64,000 nucleotides of DNA from an uncultured Collinsella sp. (GTDB taxonomy: Bacteria > Actinomycetota > Coriobacteriia > Coriobacteriales > Coriobacteriaceae): the NCBI GenBank assembly GCA_902479075.1, contig CABSNK010000002.1:62001-126000 (forward strand), given 5' to 3'. Position 1 is the first letter of the stretch; every line of letters begins with the position of its first letter. A program made the position numbers and the translations under genes. Below the pieces are notes generated by a model. The model was not told the DNA's origin. It saw only the letters and a list, made by a program, of their open reading frames with translations, and made no database searches. Below, piece after piece: positions 43,334 through 52,952 of this stretch.

Positions 43334-46015
43334 CTAGTCCCCGAGCAGGTCCTCGATAAAGCCGACGCGGTAGTTTTTGAAGATGACCTCGCCGCCGTCT
43401 TGTGTGGCGTCCAGATCGACATCGCCCATGATGCCAAAGTCGTGGTCGCCATCCTCGTCGGCAAAGATCTGGTGCACGTGCCACACGTGTGCGGTCTTCT
43501 CATCGGATTCATCGATGGAAAACATCGCGGCACTGCGGGCATCTCCGTCGGTGATGATTTCTTCGTGTTGCTCGTGATAGGCGTCGAGCGCCTTTTGCCA
43601 GCGGACCTCGCTCATGCCCCAGTCCTCATCGAGCTCGCCCAAGTCGCGAACGTGCTCGCGGGCGGCAAGGGTCACGCGGCGGAAGAGCGCGTTGCGTACC
43701 AACAGCGTGCAGCCGCGGCGGTCCGCCACGACCTCGTCGATGCCCTGGGGCGGCGCGGCATCGAGAGCCGCCGGGTTGCCGGCGTTCTCCCACTCGTCCA
43801 CCAGGCTCGAGTCCACCGAGCGCACCACAAAGCCCAGCCACGAGATAATGTCGCGCAGGCGCTCGTCGCGCTTTTCGATGGGTACGGTGCGGTCGAGCGA
43901 ACGGTAGGCCTCTGCCAGGTAGCGCAGCAAAATGCCCTCGGAGCGGGCGATGCCGAGCTTTTGAATGTAGCCCTTAAAATCACTCGCGCTTTCCAGCATA
44001 TCGCGCAGGACGCTCTTGGGAGAGAGCTGGTAGTCGTTTGCCCAGGGTACTTCCTGGCAGTACTTGTCAAAGGCGGCGTCGAGCAAATCCTCGAGCGGCT
44101 TTTCGTACGTGACGTCCTGAATGCGCTCCAAGCGCTCCTCATACTCGATGCCGTCGGCCTTCATCTCGGCCATAGCGCGATCGCGTGCGGCACGCTCCTG
44201 CGCGCGCAGCACCTGTTTGGGATCCTCGAGCGTTGCCTCGACCATTGAGATCAGGTCCATGGTATAGGTCTCGCTCTCGGGATCGAGCAACTCCAGCGCG
44301 GCAAGCAGGAACGGCGAGAGCGGCTGATCGAGCGCGAAGTCCTCGGGCAGATCGACCGTCAGCGCATAGTCGATGTCTGGTGCAGCGTCAGCTGGGGCGT
44401 CAGACGCGGGCGGTACCTCGGTGCGAACGACGACGCCGGAATCAATGAGCGTGGCGAAGATTTCGTCGGCGCGAACCTCGAGCTTAGCCTTTTCCTCGGG
44501 AGTCTGCAGGCTTGTCTCGATGAGGTCGTGTACGCGGGCACGGGCGTCGCCGCCCTGCTCGACCACGCTAATCACCATGGAGTGCGTGATGCGCAGGCGC
44601 GGCTTGAGTGTCTCGGGCTGCGTCTCGATCAGGCGCTCAAAGGTCTGCTTGTTCCAGGTGACAAAGCCCTCGGGGGCCTTTTTCTTTTTAATCTTACGGA
44701 GCTTTTTGGGGTCGTCGCCCGCCTTGGCCATAAGCTTGGCATTCTCGATCTCGTGCTCGGGTGCCTCGGCGATCACCATGCCCTCGGTATCGAAGCCCGA
44801 GCGACCGGCGCGACCGGCAATCTGATGGAACTCACGGGCGCGCAGGCGACGCATCTTGTAGCCGTCGAACTTGGTGAGCGCGGTGAGGACCACGGTGTGG
44901 ATGGGCACGTTGATGCCGACGCCGAGCGTGTCGGTACCGCAGATGACGGGCAGCAGGCCCTGCTGCGCCAAGCGCTCGACCAGGAGGCGATAGCGCGGCA
45001 GCATACCGGCGTGGTGCACGCCGACGCCACATCCGAGCAGGCGCTTGAGAATCTTGCCAAAAGCCGTGGAGAAGCTCGTGCCTTTGGCGGCTTCCTTAAT
45101 AGCCTCGCGCTGCTCCTTGCTGGCAATGCCAAAGTTGGCGAGGGATTGCGCCGTCGCAAGGGCGGCGTCCTGGCTAAAGTGCACGATATAGAGCGGGGCC
45201 TCTCCACGGCGCATGGCGAGCTCGACCGTGCCCTCGAGCGAGGTCGTCACGTAGTCGTAGCTCAGCGGCACGGGGCGCGGGGCATCGACGACCAAGTCGC
45301 AGGTAGCACCGGTGTGTTCTTCGAGTGAGGCGGCGATGGCGGTGACATCGCCGAGCGTGGCACTCATGAGCATGAATTGCGTGTGGGGCAGGGTGAGCAG
45401 CGGTACCTGCCATGCCCAACCGCGATCGGGGTCGGCAAAGTAATGGAACTCGTCCATGGCAACGCAGCCCACGTCGGCGTCCTCGCCCTCGCGCAGTGCA
45501 TCGTTGGCAAGGATTTCGGCTGTGCAGCAGATGACGGGCGCCTTGGTATTGATATGCGTGTCGCCGGTGATCATGCCGACGTTATCGCGGCCGAGCACCT
45601 GCACCAGGTCGAAGAACTTTTCGCTGACCAGAGCCTTGATAGGAGCCGTGTAGTAGCAGCGCTTGCCCTGTGCCATGCCCATAAAGAGCATGCCCAGCGC
45701 GACAAGCGACTTGCCCGATCCGGTCGGTGTTCCCAAAATGACATGGTCACCGGCGGCTAGATCCATGAGGGCCTCTTCCTGGTGGTCCCACAGCTCAATA
45801 CCGCGATTGCTCGTCCATTCAAAGAAGCGTTCGAAGGCCTGATCGGGCGTGAGCCATGGTTCGGGCTCACTGCCGTCCTCGGGCTCCCACCAGGTGGGGG
45901 AGAGCGCGCCGAGCGAGCCGAACTCGGCTTCGGTTCCCGTGCCGCCCGAGAATGAGCTGGCGGCGCCGGCGCCGGAGACGGTGCTGGCGGCGGTATCTGT
46001 CGTGGTCTGTGCCAT
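43334..46015 (-). CDS. Superfamily II RNA helicase with DUF3516 domain
   Basis: 893 residues. After a low-complexity N-terminus (about 1-45), the Ski2/Mtr4-like helicase core shows GTPTGSGKS (Walker A), TAPIKALVSEK, DEFHYF (DEAD-box equivalent), MSATLGD, VHHAGMLPRYR and HQIAGRAGRSG. The C-terminal DUF3516 region (about 450-893) is typical of actinobacterial members. It is probably a cytosolic RNA helicase in RNA turnover or ribosome maturation. The start is ATG 46015 behind GAGAAAG; a longer frame through the gap has no support. Confidence 0.9.
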   Translation of the reverse strand: MAQTTTDTAASTVSGAGAASSFSGGTGTEAEFGSLGALSPTWWEPEDGSEPEPWLTPDQAFERFFEWTSNRGIELWDHQEEALMDLAAGDHVILGTPTGSGKSLVALGMLFMGMAQGKRCYYTAPIKALVSEKFFDLVQVLGRDNVGMITGDTHINTKAPVICCTAEILANDALREGEDADVGCVAMDEFHYFADPDRGWAWQVPLLTLPHTQFMLMSATLGDVTAIAASLEEHTGATCDLVVDAPRPVPLSYDYVTTSLEGTVELAMRRGEAPLYIVHFSQDAALATAQSLANFGIASKEQREAIKEAAKGTSFSTAFGKILKRLLGCGVGVHHAGMLPRYRLLVERLAQQGLLPVICGTDTLGVGINVPIHTVVLTALTKFDGYKMRRLRAREFHQIAGRAGRSGFDTEGMVIAEAPEHEIENAKLMAKAGDDPKKLRKIKKKKAPEGFVTWNKQTFERLIETQPETLKPRLRITHSMVISVVEQGGDARARVHDLIETSLQTPEEKAKLEVRADEIFATLIDSGVVVRTEVPPASDAPADAAPDIDYALTVDLPEDFALDQPLSPFLLAALELLDPESETYTMDLISMVEATLEDPKQVLRAQERAARDRAMAEMKADGIEYEERLERIQDVTYEKPLEDLLDAAFDKYCQEVPWANDYQLSPKSVLRDMLESASDFKGYIQKLGIARSEGILLRYLAEAYRSLDRTVPIEKRDERLRDIISWLGFVVRSVDSSLVDEWENAGNPAALDAAPPQGIDEVVADRRGCTLLVRNALFRRVTLAAREHVRDLGELDEDWGMSEVRWQKALDAYHEQHEEIITDGDARSAAMFSIDESDEKTAHVWHVHQIFADEDGDHDFGIMGDVDLDATQDGGEVIFKNYRVGFIEDLLGD

Positions 46016-46136
46016 GTGTTTGCTTTCTCTCGCGATTGCCCGCCATCCATTATGGCGTAGCGACGGCGTGGGGCGCCAGCGCGAAAGAAAATGCAGGAAA
46101 TGGGCGTTCTGCCCAGCCGTTTGGTGCGGTTGCCGG

Positions 46137-46259
46137 CTAAGTGAGTAGGCTTTTTGCGATATCGCGAGCACATGGCTTTTGCGCAAGGGCTCTACCTGCG
46201 GTTTTAGTTTGCGCTATGCGGGCTGTGCTTGTCTATTGCAAAAAAGTCTACTCACTTAG
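46137..46259. repeat. MITE-like element with terminal inverted repeats
   Basis: CTAAGTGAGTAGGCTTTTTGC at the left end and its inverted near-copy GCAAAAAAGTCTACTCACTTAG (one substitution and one length difference) at the right end bound a 123-bp segment without coding capacity. It occupies most of the 309-bp gap 46016-46324 between the helicase and trmB; nothing else is seen there. Confidence 0.8.
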
Positions 46260-46324
46260 GTTTGAGGGTCGTTCGTTGGCGCCTATTCGCGCTTGTTTGC
46301 CGACGCCGCGACCATAAGAAGCCC

Positions 46325-47164
46325 CTAGGACTCTTGCGGCAGGCGTTTTTTGCCCTTGCGGGCGCGGTTTCTAAAGTTCTCGACGGCCTCTTCCATGCCC
46401 AGGGGTACATAGGTGAGCTCATCGAGGTTATCGGGCAGGTAGCAGGCAAGGCTTTGCTCCTGCATGCGGCCCGCCGTGAGCTGATCATCGCTGGGCAGCG
46501 CGTCGGGAGTGGCGCAAATGCCATAGACGGCGGCGCCCATCTCGCGTGTGCGGCATTCATATTCGGTCTCGGGATGCTCGGGATGGTCGCGGCGGACGTC
46601 GTCACTTACCCAAAGCGTGTCGTAGCCTGCCGCGGCAAACTGTCCCAGGGCGTAATCGCGCAATGGTTTGCTGTCGGTGCGCAGCGTGACGGTGGCGTCG
46701 GCTGAAAAGAGCGGGCGGTAGAGCATCAGATGGTCGACATGGACGAGTCGTTTTTTGGCGTACTTGGCCTTGGGCTGCGGCGTGGGAAAGTTGATGGTGA
46801 TGGCGTCGAGCTCGCCTGCGGCAAACAGCTGCGGCAGCGATGCGGCGCCTCGGGGCAGGACGAGTGCGTTGGCCAGTTCCTGCTCGCAGATTTTCTGCGC
46901 GGCATAGGCGATGCAGATGGGCTCCTGGTCCATACCGATAAAGAGGGTGTTTGGCTCGTGGGCCGCGCGCTCTACAAGGTATGTTCCCTTGCCACAGCCA
47001 AGATCCAGGTGAAGGTGCTCGAAGGGCTTGCTGCCTGCGGGCGCACAGGCCTCGCGCCAATCTCCGGCATAGGCCTCGGGGTTCGTCTCAATCGCATCGG
47101 CGTAGCGCTCCAGGCGCTCTTCGAGCACAAAGTTCTTAGGCGTGCGAACGTGGACGGCTCCCAT
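46325..47164 (-). CDS. trmB: tRNA (guanine-N7-)-methyltransferase
   Basis: 279-residue class I methyltransferase for N7-methylguanosine at tRNA position 46. Motif I is LDLGCGKGTYLVERA; IGMDQEP and the active-site stretch NFPTPQPKAKYAKKRLVH (NFPDPWPKKRHHKRR in most) follow, and TEYE matches the family C-terminal motif. The Asp and Trp of NFPDPWP are replaced here by Thr and Gln, a divergence to note. It is longer than usual by a C-terminal extension ending in RNRARKGKKRLPQ. AAGGAG is four bases before the ATG. Confidence 0.87.
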   Translation of the reverse strand: MGAVHVRTPKNFVLEERLERYADAIETNPEAYAGDWREACAPAGSKPFEHLHLDLGCGKGTYLVERAAHEPNTLFIGMDQEPICIAYAAQKICEQELANALVLPRGAASLPQLFAAGELDAITINFPTPQPKAKYAKKRLVHVDHLMLYRPLFSADATVTLRTDSKPLRDYALGQFAAAGYDTLWVSDDVRRDHPEHPETEYECRTREMGAAVYGICATPDALPSDDQLTAGRMQEQSLACYLPDNLDELTYVPLGMEEAVENFRNRARKGKKRLPQES

Positions 47165-47282
47165 GAGGCTCCTTGGTCATAAGTATGGAACGCATAGCTG
47201 CGCGTTCCGTCAATGGGTTGAAAAAGGGCGGGCATAGCTTGCCCGAAAGATGCGGTGCGGCTCGGCGACGAGTCGTCGATGC

Positions 47283-48155
47283 CTACAGACGCTTGAGAAT
47301 CACATAGCGGTTGAGCTCGCCGCTGCGACCGTCGGCATGGAAGCGCTCAAGCTCGCGCACGGGGACCTCGCCGCTCTTGTAGAACGTACGGACACCGCGC
47401 ACCAGGTCGGTGATCTGCTGATCGTCAAAGTGATGGCAATAGCGGTAGGCGTGGCGGTCGTTTTGCCAGCCAATGAGGTGGTCGCCGGCTTCAAACTGCG
47501 CGGAATCGTAACCCTCAAACGGCGGGGTGAGCTCGGCGCGGGCCTCGGCGCGAACAGCCTTGCGCGCCATGCGCTCGTCGTTCATAAACTCCCAAAAGCT
47601 GATGGCGATGATGCCGCCCGGGCGCGTCTGGCGCACCAGGGCGTCGAGCACGCGTACACGGTACTCGCATGACGGCACGTGGTGCATAAAGCCAAAGCAG
47701 ACCGAGATGTCGGCGAGCGGTGCGTCGAAAAGAACATCGGACGTCTCGGCGGGGTTGAGCTTCATGAGGGCATCGAGCACGTCGAGTTCCTGGAAGTGCA
47801 GGTTGGGAATGCGCAGGGCGTGGCCACGTGCATCGATAGCCAAATCCTGACACGAGTCGACACCATAGAACTCAAACGGGCAACTGGCATCTGCCGAGGG
47901 GTTTGCGCCGTCGACGCCCTTGGCGGCAAGTGCGCCGCCGGCGGCAAAGTTCTCGAATCGCATGTTGCCGCAGGCGAGATCGAAGACGCGGACGGGATGC
48001 TCGATTGTGGCGACGTCGAGCTGTTCGAGTGCGATGTCCATGGTGCGCACCCAGCCGGGCCACGGGGCCTGGCGCGTATCGGAAAAGGAGGCGGAGTGCT
48101 CGCGATAGAACGTATTGTTGAGCTGGATGAGCGATGAGGCGAAATCGCGGTTCAC
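47283..48155 (-). CDS. Class I SAM methyltransferase, Trm9-like
   Basis: 290 residues. The N-terminal segment YREHSASFSDTRQAPWPGW resembles the conserved start of Trm9/ALKBH8 methyltransferases (FSxTRxxPWP), which esterify 5-carboxymethyluridine at the tRNA wobble position. Motif I follows as VFDLACGNMRF, then YGVDSCQDL, ISVCFGFMHHVPS and RPGGIIAISFWE. GTG 48155 is chosen: GGAGGGAG lies about ten bases upstream. A bacterial Elp3 gene, which would supply the carboxymethyluridine, lies 2 kb away. A different small-molecule or RNA substrate is possible. Confidence 0.72.
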   Translation of the reverse strand: MNRDFASSLIQLNNTFYREHSASFSDTRQAPWPGWVRTMDIALEQLDVATIEHPVRVFDLACGNMRFENFAAGGALAAKGVDGANPSADASCPFEFYGVDSCQDLAIDARGHALRIPNLHFQELDVLDALMKLNPAETSDVLFDAPLADISVCFGFMHHVPSCEYRVRVLDALVRQTRPGGIIAISFWEFMNDERMARKAVRAEARAELTPPFEGYDSAQFEAGDHLIGWQNDRHAYRYCHHFDDQQITDLVRGVRTFYKSGEVPVRELERFHADGRSGELNRYVILKRL

Positions 48156-48422
48156 GGCGCGGAACTCCCTCCGTTGGCGGTGCGGAATTAACAGTACGAC
48201 CATACTACCGTTAACGCCGCAACGGGGACAACCGAGCCGTGGGTCATTGCTTTGTTTGGACACATTTCCGCAGCTCATATGTGCCCGCAACCGCCGGTTG
48301 TCAAAAATCTCACTAGAATAGGTGGCATGCTTTTGGCGGTGGCGGATAGATTTTTAACTGTGCAAGGCGCCTTAAGAACAAAAACGGTCCGGCGGCACGG
48401 CTGGCATCACATAGGAGGAACC

Positions 48423-49145
48423 ATGAATGTAGAAACTGCGCAGCGGCTCGCCGACCTTCGTCGCAGCAAGGGTTTTAGCCAAGAAGGGCTGGCGCGAAAG
48501 CTGGGGCTGTCGCGCCAGGCGGTCAGTAAATGGGAGCGCGCGGAGAGCTCGCCCGATACCGAGAACCTGATCTCGCTCGCCAAACTTTATGGCGTGAGCC
48601 TGGACGAGCTGCTCAATCCGAGCGACGAGATCGAGGACGATATCGAGTTTGAGAACGAGGACCGCGCCCGCCAGCGCGAGGCCGAGGCGGCAGAGCGTGC
48701 TCGCACCCATGAGGCGGCGGCGCGCGCTACCGAGGCGGCAACGCAGGCGAGTGATGCTGCGGCCAAGGCGGCGCAAGCGGCAAGCTGGAGTGCGCAGGCT
48801 GCCAATGCGGCGACGGCTCAGGCGACGAGTGGCGGCGCAGTTGGCTCGACTCCGGTGAAGGGCCCGTTCCAGTCGTTCCCGTATTGGGCCGTGTGTTGGC
48901 TGCTGTTCTTTTTGCTGATGTTCCTGTTTGGTGCCGGCCCCTTTGCCGCGCTGATCTTCTTTACGATTCCCATCTATCACTGGGTGGCGCGTGCGCTCGA
49001 TGGTGATTGGGCACGCGGGGTTATTCAGGTTGGTCCGGCGCCGGTGGCGGTCAGGGCCCAGGGGAAGGATACTTCTGCGGAACCTGATACTGACGTGGCT
49101 ACCGCGACTACCGCTGAGCCGAGTGCCAAAGAAGGTGATGAATGA
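48423..49145 (+). CDS. XRE-family regulator with membrane segments
   Basis: 240 residues. The N-terminal 65 residues are a Cro/CI helix-turn-helix (LADLRRSKGFSQEGLARKLGLSRQAVSKWE). An Ala/Glu-rich, probably coiled-coil stretch follows (about 80-140), then two hydrophobic segments (about 155-195; WAVCWLLFFLLMFLFG, FAALIFFTIPIY) and a flexible C-terminus. It is thus a membrane-tethered transcription factor, perhaps sensing envelope state. AGGAGG precedes ATG 48423. Its stop overlaps the start of the DUF4097 gene (ATGA), so the two are co-translated. Confidence 0.85.
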   Translation: MNVETAQRLADLRRSKGFSQEGLARKLGLSRQAVSKWERAESSPDTENLISLAKLYGVSLDELLNPSDEIEDDIEFENEDRARQREAEAAERARTHEAAARATEAATQASDAAAKAAQAASWSAQAANAATAQATSGGAVGSTPVKGPFQSFPYWAVCWLLFFLLMFLFGAGPFAALIFFTIPIYHWVARALDGDWARGVIQVGPAPVAVRAQGKDTSAEPDTDVATATTAEPSAKEGDE

Positions 49146-50041
49146 TGAAGCTTTCGCATGAATCCAAGCTGCGCCTGGGCGTCGGCATCGGAGCGTTTGT
49201 GCTCATCATCGGGCTTGTCTTTGGCATTTCGCGGACATTGATTCATTTTGATGGTCCGTGGGATCTCGACGATGTTATACCCGGCTTGTCTGGTATGGAC
49301 GATGCGGTTGACGAGGACGATCTCTTGGATGACGGCAGCTATTCCGCTCGGCCTCAGCAACTTTCGTGTACGACCTTTGATGCTGATGAGTTTCGCTACC
49401 TCGATTTCGATATCGATGCGGCTACGGTGGACGTCAAGGTTGTTGATGGCAACAAGGCTCGCGTTATCGAGCGGGGGCGCGTTGCCAATGGTATGGATGC
49501 CTCCAAGGCCGCGACGCAGAACATCGCATCCGTCGAGGACTCGACGCTCAAGGTTTCTCAGTTTGGAAGTGATGACGGTAAGGCAATTGACCGCTCGGTT
49601 ACGGTTGAGCTGCCGCGCCGTGTTGCCGCACATCTGAAGGGAGTCAACGCGCACGTGGGCTCGGGTGATCTGCAGATTGCCGGTGTCACCTGTGATGGTT
49701 TCGACCTTTTCCTGGGTGCGGGAGATGTGGAGTTTGCGGGCAGCGTGACTGATGCGCTTAGTGCAGAGGTCGGGTCGGGCGATGTAACGTTCGAGCTCTA
49801 CCAGGCCCCCGCGAAGTCGATGGACGTGAGTGTGGGCTCGGGTGATGTGGAGATGACGGTTCCGAACTCTACGGGCTTTAAGGCGAGCCTCACCTTGGGC
49901 AGCGGCGACTTCGAGAGCGATTTCCTTCCGCTTGACTACGACGGCGAGACCATTTTGAATCTTGAATTCGATAATGGCGATAAGTCCGCCACGTATCGTT
50001 TTGAGGTTGGTTCGGGCGACATGTCATTTGATTCAGAGTGA
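49142..50041 (+). CDS. DUF4097-type membrane-anchored beta protein
   Basis: 299 residues: one N-terminal transmembrane helix (about 10-30), an acidic linker and a beta-rich outer domain with the recurrent VGSGD motif (five or six copies: HVGSGDLQIAG, EVGSGDVTFEL, SVGSGDVEMTV, TLGSGDFESDF, EVGSGDMSFDS), the hallmark of DUF4097 beta-solenoid proteins. Exact function unknown; family members often pair with a small XRE or LiaF-type regulator of envelope stress, as here with the preceding gene. Confidence 0.85.
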   Translation: MMKLSHESKLRLGVGIGAFVLIIGLVFGISRTLIHFDGPWDLDDVIPGLSGMDDAVDEDDLLDDGSYSARPQQLSCTTFDADEFRYLDFDIDAATVDVKVVDGNKARVIERGRVANGMDASKAATQNIASVEDSTLKVSQFGSDDGKAIDRSVTVELPRRVAAHLKGVNAHVGSGDLQIAGVTCDGFDLFLGAGDVEFAGSVTDALSAEVGSGDVTFELYQAPAKSMDVSVGSGDVEMTVPNSTGFKASLTLGSGDFESDFLPLDYDGETILNLEFDNGDKSATYRFEVGSGDMSFDSE

Positions 50042-50088
50042 CGGGCGGTTATCGAAGACTTATAAACCATAGCTGCGCTGTTTGATGG

Positions 50089-50128
50089 AGGCGCCGGAGC
50101 CGTGACGGGCTCCGGCGCCTTTGCCTTT
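50089..50128 (+). terminator. Terminator after the DUF4097 gene
   Basis: AGGCGCCGGAGC and GCTCCGGCGCCT form a 12-bp perfect stem followed by TTGCCTTT. It ends the XRE/DUF4097 transcript 11 bases before elp3. Confidence 0.88.
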
Positions 50129-50139
50129 ACAATGGGGTC

Positions 50140-52047
50140 ATGGAACAGATTATCTTGAACATACTCGAGGCTCTGCGTCGCGGCGAGACCGTGGACGACA
50201 AAGCGCTCGTCAAACTGATACATGCCGAGGCGCGCCGTGAGGGTGCCGACAAACGCGATTTGGCCAAGCGCCGTCTGCTGCCGTTCTACCAGCGGGTAAA
50301 ACGTGAGGAGCCGGCTCGTTGGGCTGGGTGGAATGTCGATGCCGAGCTGGAACGTCGACTGCTGCAGGTGCTGCGTATGAAGCCTCGTCGCACGGCCTCG
50401 GGCGTGGCGACCATTACCGTCATCACCAAGCCCTGGCCGTGCTCGGGCGATTGCCTGTTTTGCCCCAACGATCTGCGCATGCCTAAAAGCTATCTGCATG
50501 CCGAGCCGGCGTGCGCCCGTGCGGAGCAAAACTGCTTCGACCCGTATCTGCAGGTGAGCGCTCGTCTGACCGCGCTTTCGCAGATGGGGCATGCGACCGA
50601 CAAGATCGAGCTCATCGTGCTCGGTGGCACCTGGAGCGACTATCCGCAAGGGTATCAAACGTGGTTTATGTCGGAGCTTTTCCGTGCGTTCAATGACGAT
50701 GCCGTCGCCGGCGTGGCGGCAAACCCCATGTTGGCGCGTCCGGGCATCAGCCGTGCCGAGGCAGGGCGCCTGCTCGATGACGCTCCCGCCGATGTCCTCC
50801 CGCCGGTGGTAACAGAGCGCCGCGAGCGCTATCGGGCTGCCGGCATTGCGACAGACGAGGCTGAGCTTGCTGCCGGCGTTGCCGACGAGCAGGGGCGTGT
50901 GGATGCTGCCGTGGGCGGCTATAACCGCGCAGTGCGTCGTCTGTACGGCCCCGGTACGCCATGGGGCGAGGCTGCCGAGTGGCAGACGGCAACGATGGAG
51001 GAGCTTGAGCGTCAGCAGCGCATCAACGAGACGGCGAAGCATCGCGTGGTGGGGCTCGTTATCGAGACGCGCCCCGATGCCGTAACGCCGCAGGCCCTCA
51101 CGCTCATCCGCCGCCTGGGTTGCACCAAGATTCAGATGGGTATTCAGAGTCTCGACCAACATTTGCTCGATATCAACGAGCGTCGCATTTCGGTGGCGCA
51201 GATCGAGCGGGCGTTTTCGCTTGCGCGCTTGTTTGGCTTTAAGATCCACGCGCACTTTATGCTCAACTTGCTGGGCGCCACGCCCGAGGGGGACAAGCGC
51301 GACTACGATCGCTTTATGACCGAGGGGGCCTTTATGCCCGACGAGGTCAAGGTCTACCCGTGCGCGCTCATCGAAGGCTCGCGTCTGGTGGGCCGCTATG
51401 AGCGCGGCGAGTGGCGCCCCTATACCGAGGAAGAGCTGCTCGATGTGCTGGCCGACGACATCGTGGTGACGCCGGCGTTCTGCCGCATCAGTCGCATGAT
51501 CCGCGACTTTAGCTCCGACGACATCATGGTGGGCAACAAGAAGCCCAACCTGCGCCAGCTCGTTGAGAACCGCCTGGCTGCTCGGGGTGATGGTGCGACG
51601 GTGCGTGAGATTCGCTATCGCGAGATCAGCACGGCGGGTGCCGACCTGGACGAGTTGACCCTTGACGAGGAAGTGGCGTACGAGACGCCGGTGACGCGCG
51701 AGCGCTTTTTGCAGTGGGTGACGCTCGAAGGCAAGATCGCCGGCTTTTTGCGCCTGTCGTTGCCCGATCGTGCGTTTGTTACCGCGCACTCAGACGAGTT
51801 GCCGACGACGCCGGACGAGGCAATGATTCGCGAGGTGCACGTGTATGGCATGGCGGCACGTGTGGGCGATCAGGGCCAGGCGGCTCAGCATCATGGGCTG
51901 GGGCGGTCGTTGGTGGAGCGCGCCTGCGAGATTGCCCGGGATGTGGGCTATACGCGCATCAACGTGATTAGCGCGATCGGTACGCGCGAGTACTACCGCC
52001 ATTTGGGTTTTTATGACCACGGACTCTATCTGCAAAAGGAGCTCTAG
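50140..52047 (+). CDS. elp3: Elp3-family tRNA uridine(34) carboxymethyltransferase
   Basis: 635 residues with the Elp3 layout: an N-terminal tRNA-binding part, a radical-SAM domain with Cys101, Cys105 and Cys108 (CSGDCLFC), and a C-terminal GNAT acetyltransferase domain (VYGMAARVG, QHHGLGRSLVERA, TREYYRHLGF). Flanking Elp3 wording is kept: RRTASGVATITVITKP, SYLHAEPACARAEQNCFDPYLQ, LGGTWSDYP, IQMGIQSLD. It should use acetyl-CoA and SAM to make 5-carboxymethyl-type uridine at the wobble position. The first Cys spacing is CxxxC rather than the longer spacing of many Elp3s. Stop and the next ATG are directly adjacent. Confidence 0.9.
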   Translation: MEQIILNILEALRRGETVDDKALVKLIHAEARREGADKRDLAKRRLLPFYQRVKREEPARWAGWNVDAELERRLLQVLRMKPRRTASGVATITVITKPWPCSGDCLFCPNDLRMPKSYLHAEPACARAEQNCFDPYLQVSARLTALSQMGHATDKIELIVLGGTWSDYPQGYQTWFMSELFRAFNDDAVAGVAANPMLARPGISRAEAGRLLDDAPADVLPPVVTERRERYRAAGIATDEAELAAGVADEQGRVDAAVGGYNRAVRRLYGPGTPWGEAAEWQTATMEELERQQRINETAKHRVVGLVIETRPDAVTPQALTLIRRLGCTKIQMGIQSLDQHLLDINERRISVAQIERAFSLARLFGFKIHAHFMLNLLGATPEGDKRDYDRFMTEGAFMPDEVKVYPCALIEGSRLVGRYERGEWRPYTEEELLDVLADDIVVTPAFCRISRMIRDFSSDDIMVGNKKPNLRQLVENRLAARGDGATVREIRYREISTAGADLDELTLDEEVAYETPVTRERFLQWVTLEGKIAGFLRLSLPDRAFVTAHSDELPTTPDEAMIREVHVYGMAARVGDQGQAAQHHGLGRSLVERACEIARDVGYTRINVISAIGTREYYRHLGFYDHGLYLQKEL

Positions 52048-52926
52048 ATGAACAAGCCGAGTGTTTCTGCCGGCGTCGTTGCCGGCGTTGCCCTGGGAGC
52101 TGCGGCGCTGGGTGCGGCCGCCGTTGCTGTTCGCGCTGCCTGTCTGCAGGTCGCGCGAACCCGCAACGGGTTGGCACGTGTGAAACGCGTGCACGACGAG
52201 GGCGGTGACGAGGTCCGTGTGCTCGTGCAAGGTGGCGTCTACCAAAGCGCGAGCTATGTCGGCGAGCGCTGGGCGGAGCCCGTCTTTGCGTACTATCGTG
52301 CGTTCGACGATGTGTTTGAGGCCGAGGACGCAATGCGTGATGCTTACGGTCATGGTATCGACCGTATGCTCATGCTGGGCGGCGGTGGGTTTGCCTATCC
52401 CAAGTTCGCGTTGATGTCGCACGAGAGCTTGCGCATGGACGTCATTGAGTACGATGCCGAGATTACGCGTCTGGCACGTCGTTGGTTCTATCTGGACGAA
52501 CTGGAGCACACGGTGGGCGACCGCTTGCGGGTGATTACCGCCGAGGCTCGTTCGTATCTGGGTGTGACGAGCGTGGGCCATCGTCGCTACGACGTGGCCG
52601 TAAGCGATTGCTTTGGCGGTGCCGAGCCCGTACGTGAGCTGGCGACGGGTGAGGCGTTGCGTTTGGTGCGAGGCAGTCTGAACCCCGGGGGCATCTATGC
52701 TGCCAATATCGTGAGTGCGAACAGGGGGAGCGACGTGACGTTCCTGCGCGACTGCGCTGCCACGGCACTCGAGGTGTTCGCCCACGCCTGGGTGGTCCCA
52801 TGTGGCGATGCGGAGTTCGGCGGCGAGGAGAACTACCTGCTCATCGCCAGCGACGGCGACTATGTCTTCGCCGAAGCCGTGCCCTTCGACGATGACTTTC
52901 TCGGCACCGTCCTTCACGACAAGTAG
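52048..52926 (+). CDS. Spermidine-synthase-like methyltransferase-fold protein
   Basis: 292 residues. A hydrophobic Ala/Gly/Val-rich N-terminus (about 8-33) may be a membrane anchor or signal. The remainder is a spermidine-synthase-like Rossmann domain: RMLMLGGGGFAYPKF (motif I), MDVIEYDAEITRLARRWF, RLRVITAEARSYL, YDVAVSDCFGG and LNPGGIYAANIV. The aminopropyl-donor residues cannot be confirmed, so polyamine synthesis is not assumed. Its ATG directly follows the elp3 stop, with AAAGGAG inside elp3, so the pair is translationally coupled. Confidence 0.8.
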   Translation: MNKPSVSAGVVAGVALGAAALGAAAVAVRAACLQVARTRNGLARVKRVHDEGGDEVRVLVQGGVYQSASYVGERWAEPVFAYYRAFDDVFEAEDAMRDAYGHGIDRMLMLGGGGFAYPKFALMSHESLRMDVIEYDAEITRLARRWFYLDELEHTVGDRLRVITAEARSYLGVTSVGHRRYDVAVSDCFGGAEPVRELATGEALRLVRGSLNPGGIYAANIVSANRGSDVTFLRDCAATALEVFAHAWVVPCGDAEFGGEENYLLIASDGDYVFAEAVPFDDDFLGTVLHDK

Positions 52927-52952
52927 GTCTCCCCGTCCCAAAAAGACTGGTC

